Shown here: positions 5,048-5,291 of the stretch, piece after piece
Layout of the letters: each line of letters starts with the position of its first letter
Position numbering within the stretch: position 1 is the first letter of the stretch
NCBI GenBank assembly: GCA_035575235.1
Contig: DATLYA010000073.1
Span: 1 to 5,291 of the forward strand
Reading direction: 5' to 3'
Length of the DNA: 5,291 nucleotides
DNA from: SYOC01 sp035575235
Lineage (GTDB): Bacteria > Desulfobacterota > Binatia > Bin18
The notes under the pieces: generated by a model
Told to the model about the DNA's origin: nothing
What the model saw: the letters and a program-made list of their open reading frames with translations, nothing else
Database searches by the model: none
Position numbers and translations under genes: made by a program

Positions 5048-5291
5048 CTATGAAAACTGCGGAATAATTTCCTTACCATACCGTTCGATTTGCGACACTA
5101 ATTCCTCCGGCGGCACGATGGGCCACAGAACAAATTTGCTGCACCCCACGTTGACATAAGAGTGAATTTTCTCGATGCACTCTTGCGCTGAGCCGATCGC
5201 ACAGCGCGCAAGCAGGGCTTCCGCCGGAAGCTGGAACCCAGAGAGAAACTTCTGTACGACTTCTTGCGCACGAGAGCGATTCTCGTTGAGG
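5048..5291 (-). CDS. LLM-class flavin-dependent oxidoreductase, C-terminal end only
   Basis: The last 80 codons of a minus-strand gene run from the window edge (first whole codon at 5290) to the TAG at 5050-5048. The segment CAIGSAQECIEKIHSYVNVG (30-49) followed by CSKFVLWPIVPPEEL fits the C-terminal strand-helix-strand of luciferase-like monooxygenases, where the usual form is G(T/S)PEE..E.I..Y...G...F.L. The ending ERYGKEIIPQFS matches the final helix of that family, which typically finishes a few residues after IIP.F. Such enzymes use reduced FMN or coenzyme F420 to oxidise or reduce organic substrates. The flavin-binding part and active site are outside the window, so neither cofactor nor substrate can be decided. 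It precedes the nitroreductase by 89 bases on the same strand. Confidence 0.8.
   Translation of the reverse strand, partial: LNENRSRAQEVVQKFLSGFQLPAEALLARCAIGSAQECIEKIHSYVNVGCSKFVLWPIVPPEELVSQIERYGKEIIPQFS

Overview
The window looks like ordinary core and metabolic chromosome from a moderately GC-rich, Gram-negative (diderm) bacterium. The evidence is a type A RNase P RNA, an outer-membrane efflux channel with a Sec signal peptide, and acyl-CoA carboxylase and flavoenzyme genes typical of heterotrophic environmental bacteria. A C4 zinc-ribbon (zf-RING_7/DUF164) gene directly before rnpB is an arrangement I associate with deltaproteobacterial-type genomes. That, and the LLM-oxidoreductase/carboxylase content, would fit an uncultured Desulfobacterota- or Tectomicrobia-like lineage. 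This placement is inference and is not proven by the sequence.

Layout, left to right. Positions 1-171 (+) hold the 3' end of the zinc-ribbon protein gene. Its stop codon touches the RNase P RNA gene rnpB (about 172-611, +), whose P1, P2, P4, P8, P12 and L15 elements can all be read. A TolC-family outer-membrane channel gene follows on the same strand (start 662 or 755, stop 2119). It converges with folE and the two coding ends overlap by 10 bases, with no recognisable terminator between them.

The right half is read on the minus strand, in the order: LLM-class flavin-dependent oxidoreductase (partial, 5291-5048), compact nitroreductase (4958-4455), methylcrotonyl-CoA-carboxylase-type beta subunit (4376-2772) and GTP cyclohydrolase I folE (2745-2110). 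The gaps are 89, 78 and 26 bases, so a single operon is possible but unproven; the tightest link is carboxylase-folE. The two longer gaps are not plain spacer: one is filled by a long imperfect hairpin (4394-4451), the other carries degenerate short tandem repeats (4965-4995).

How the genes may work together: the plus-strand genes are RNA processing plus export and share no clear pathway. On the minus strand, the carboxylase beta subunit could serve leucine or isoprenoid-type acyl-CoA breakdown with flavin enzymes alongside, but its biotin-carrying alpha partner is absent from the window, and folE (first step of folate/pterin synthesis) has no obvious link to it. I found no CRISPR array, mobile element, tRNA, defence system or convincing novel system. 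The most distinctive items are the RNase P RNA architecture (P1 merged with the upstream stop codon, expanded purine/pyrimidine P12, very short P3) and the structured intercistronic spacers. No stretch over 300 bases lacks a gene.
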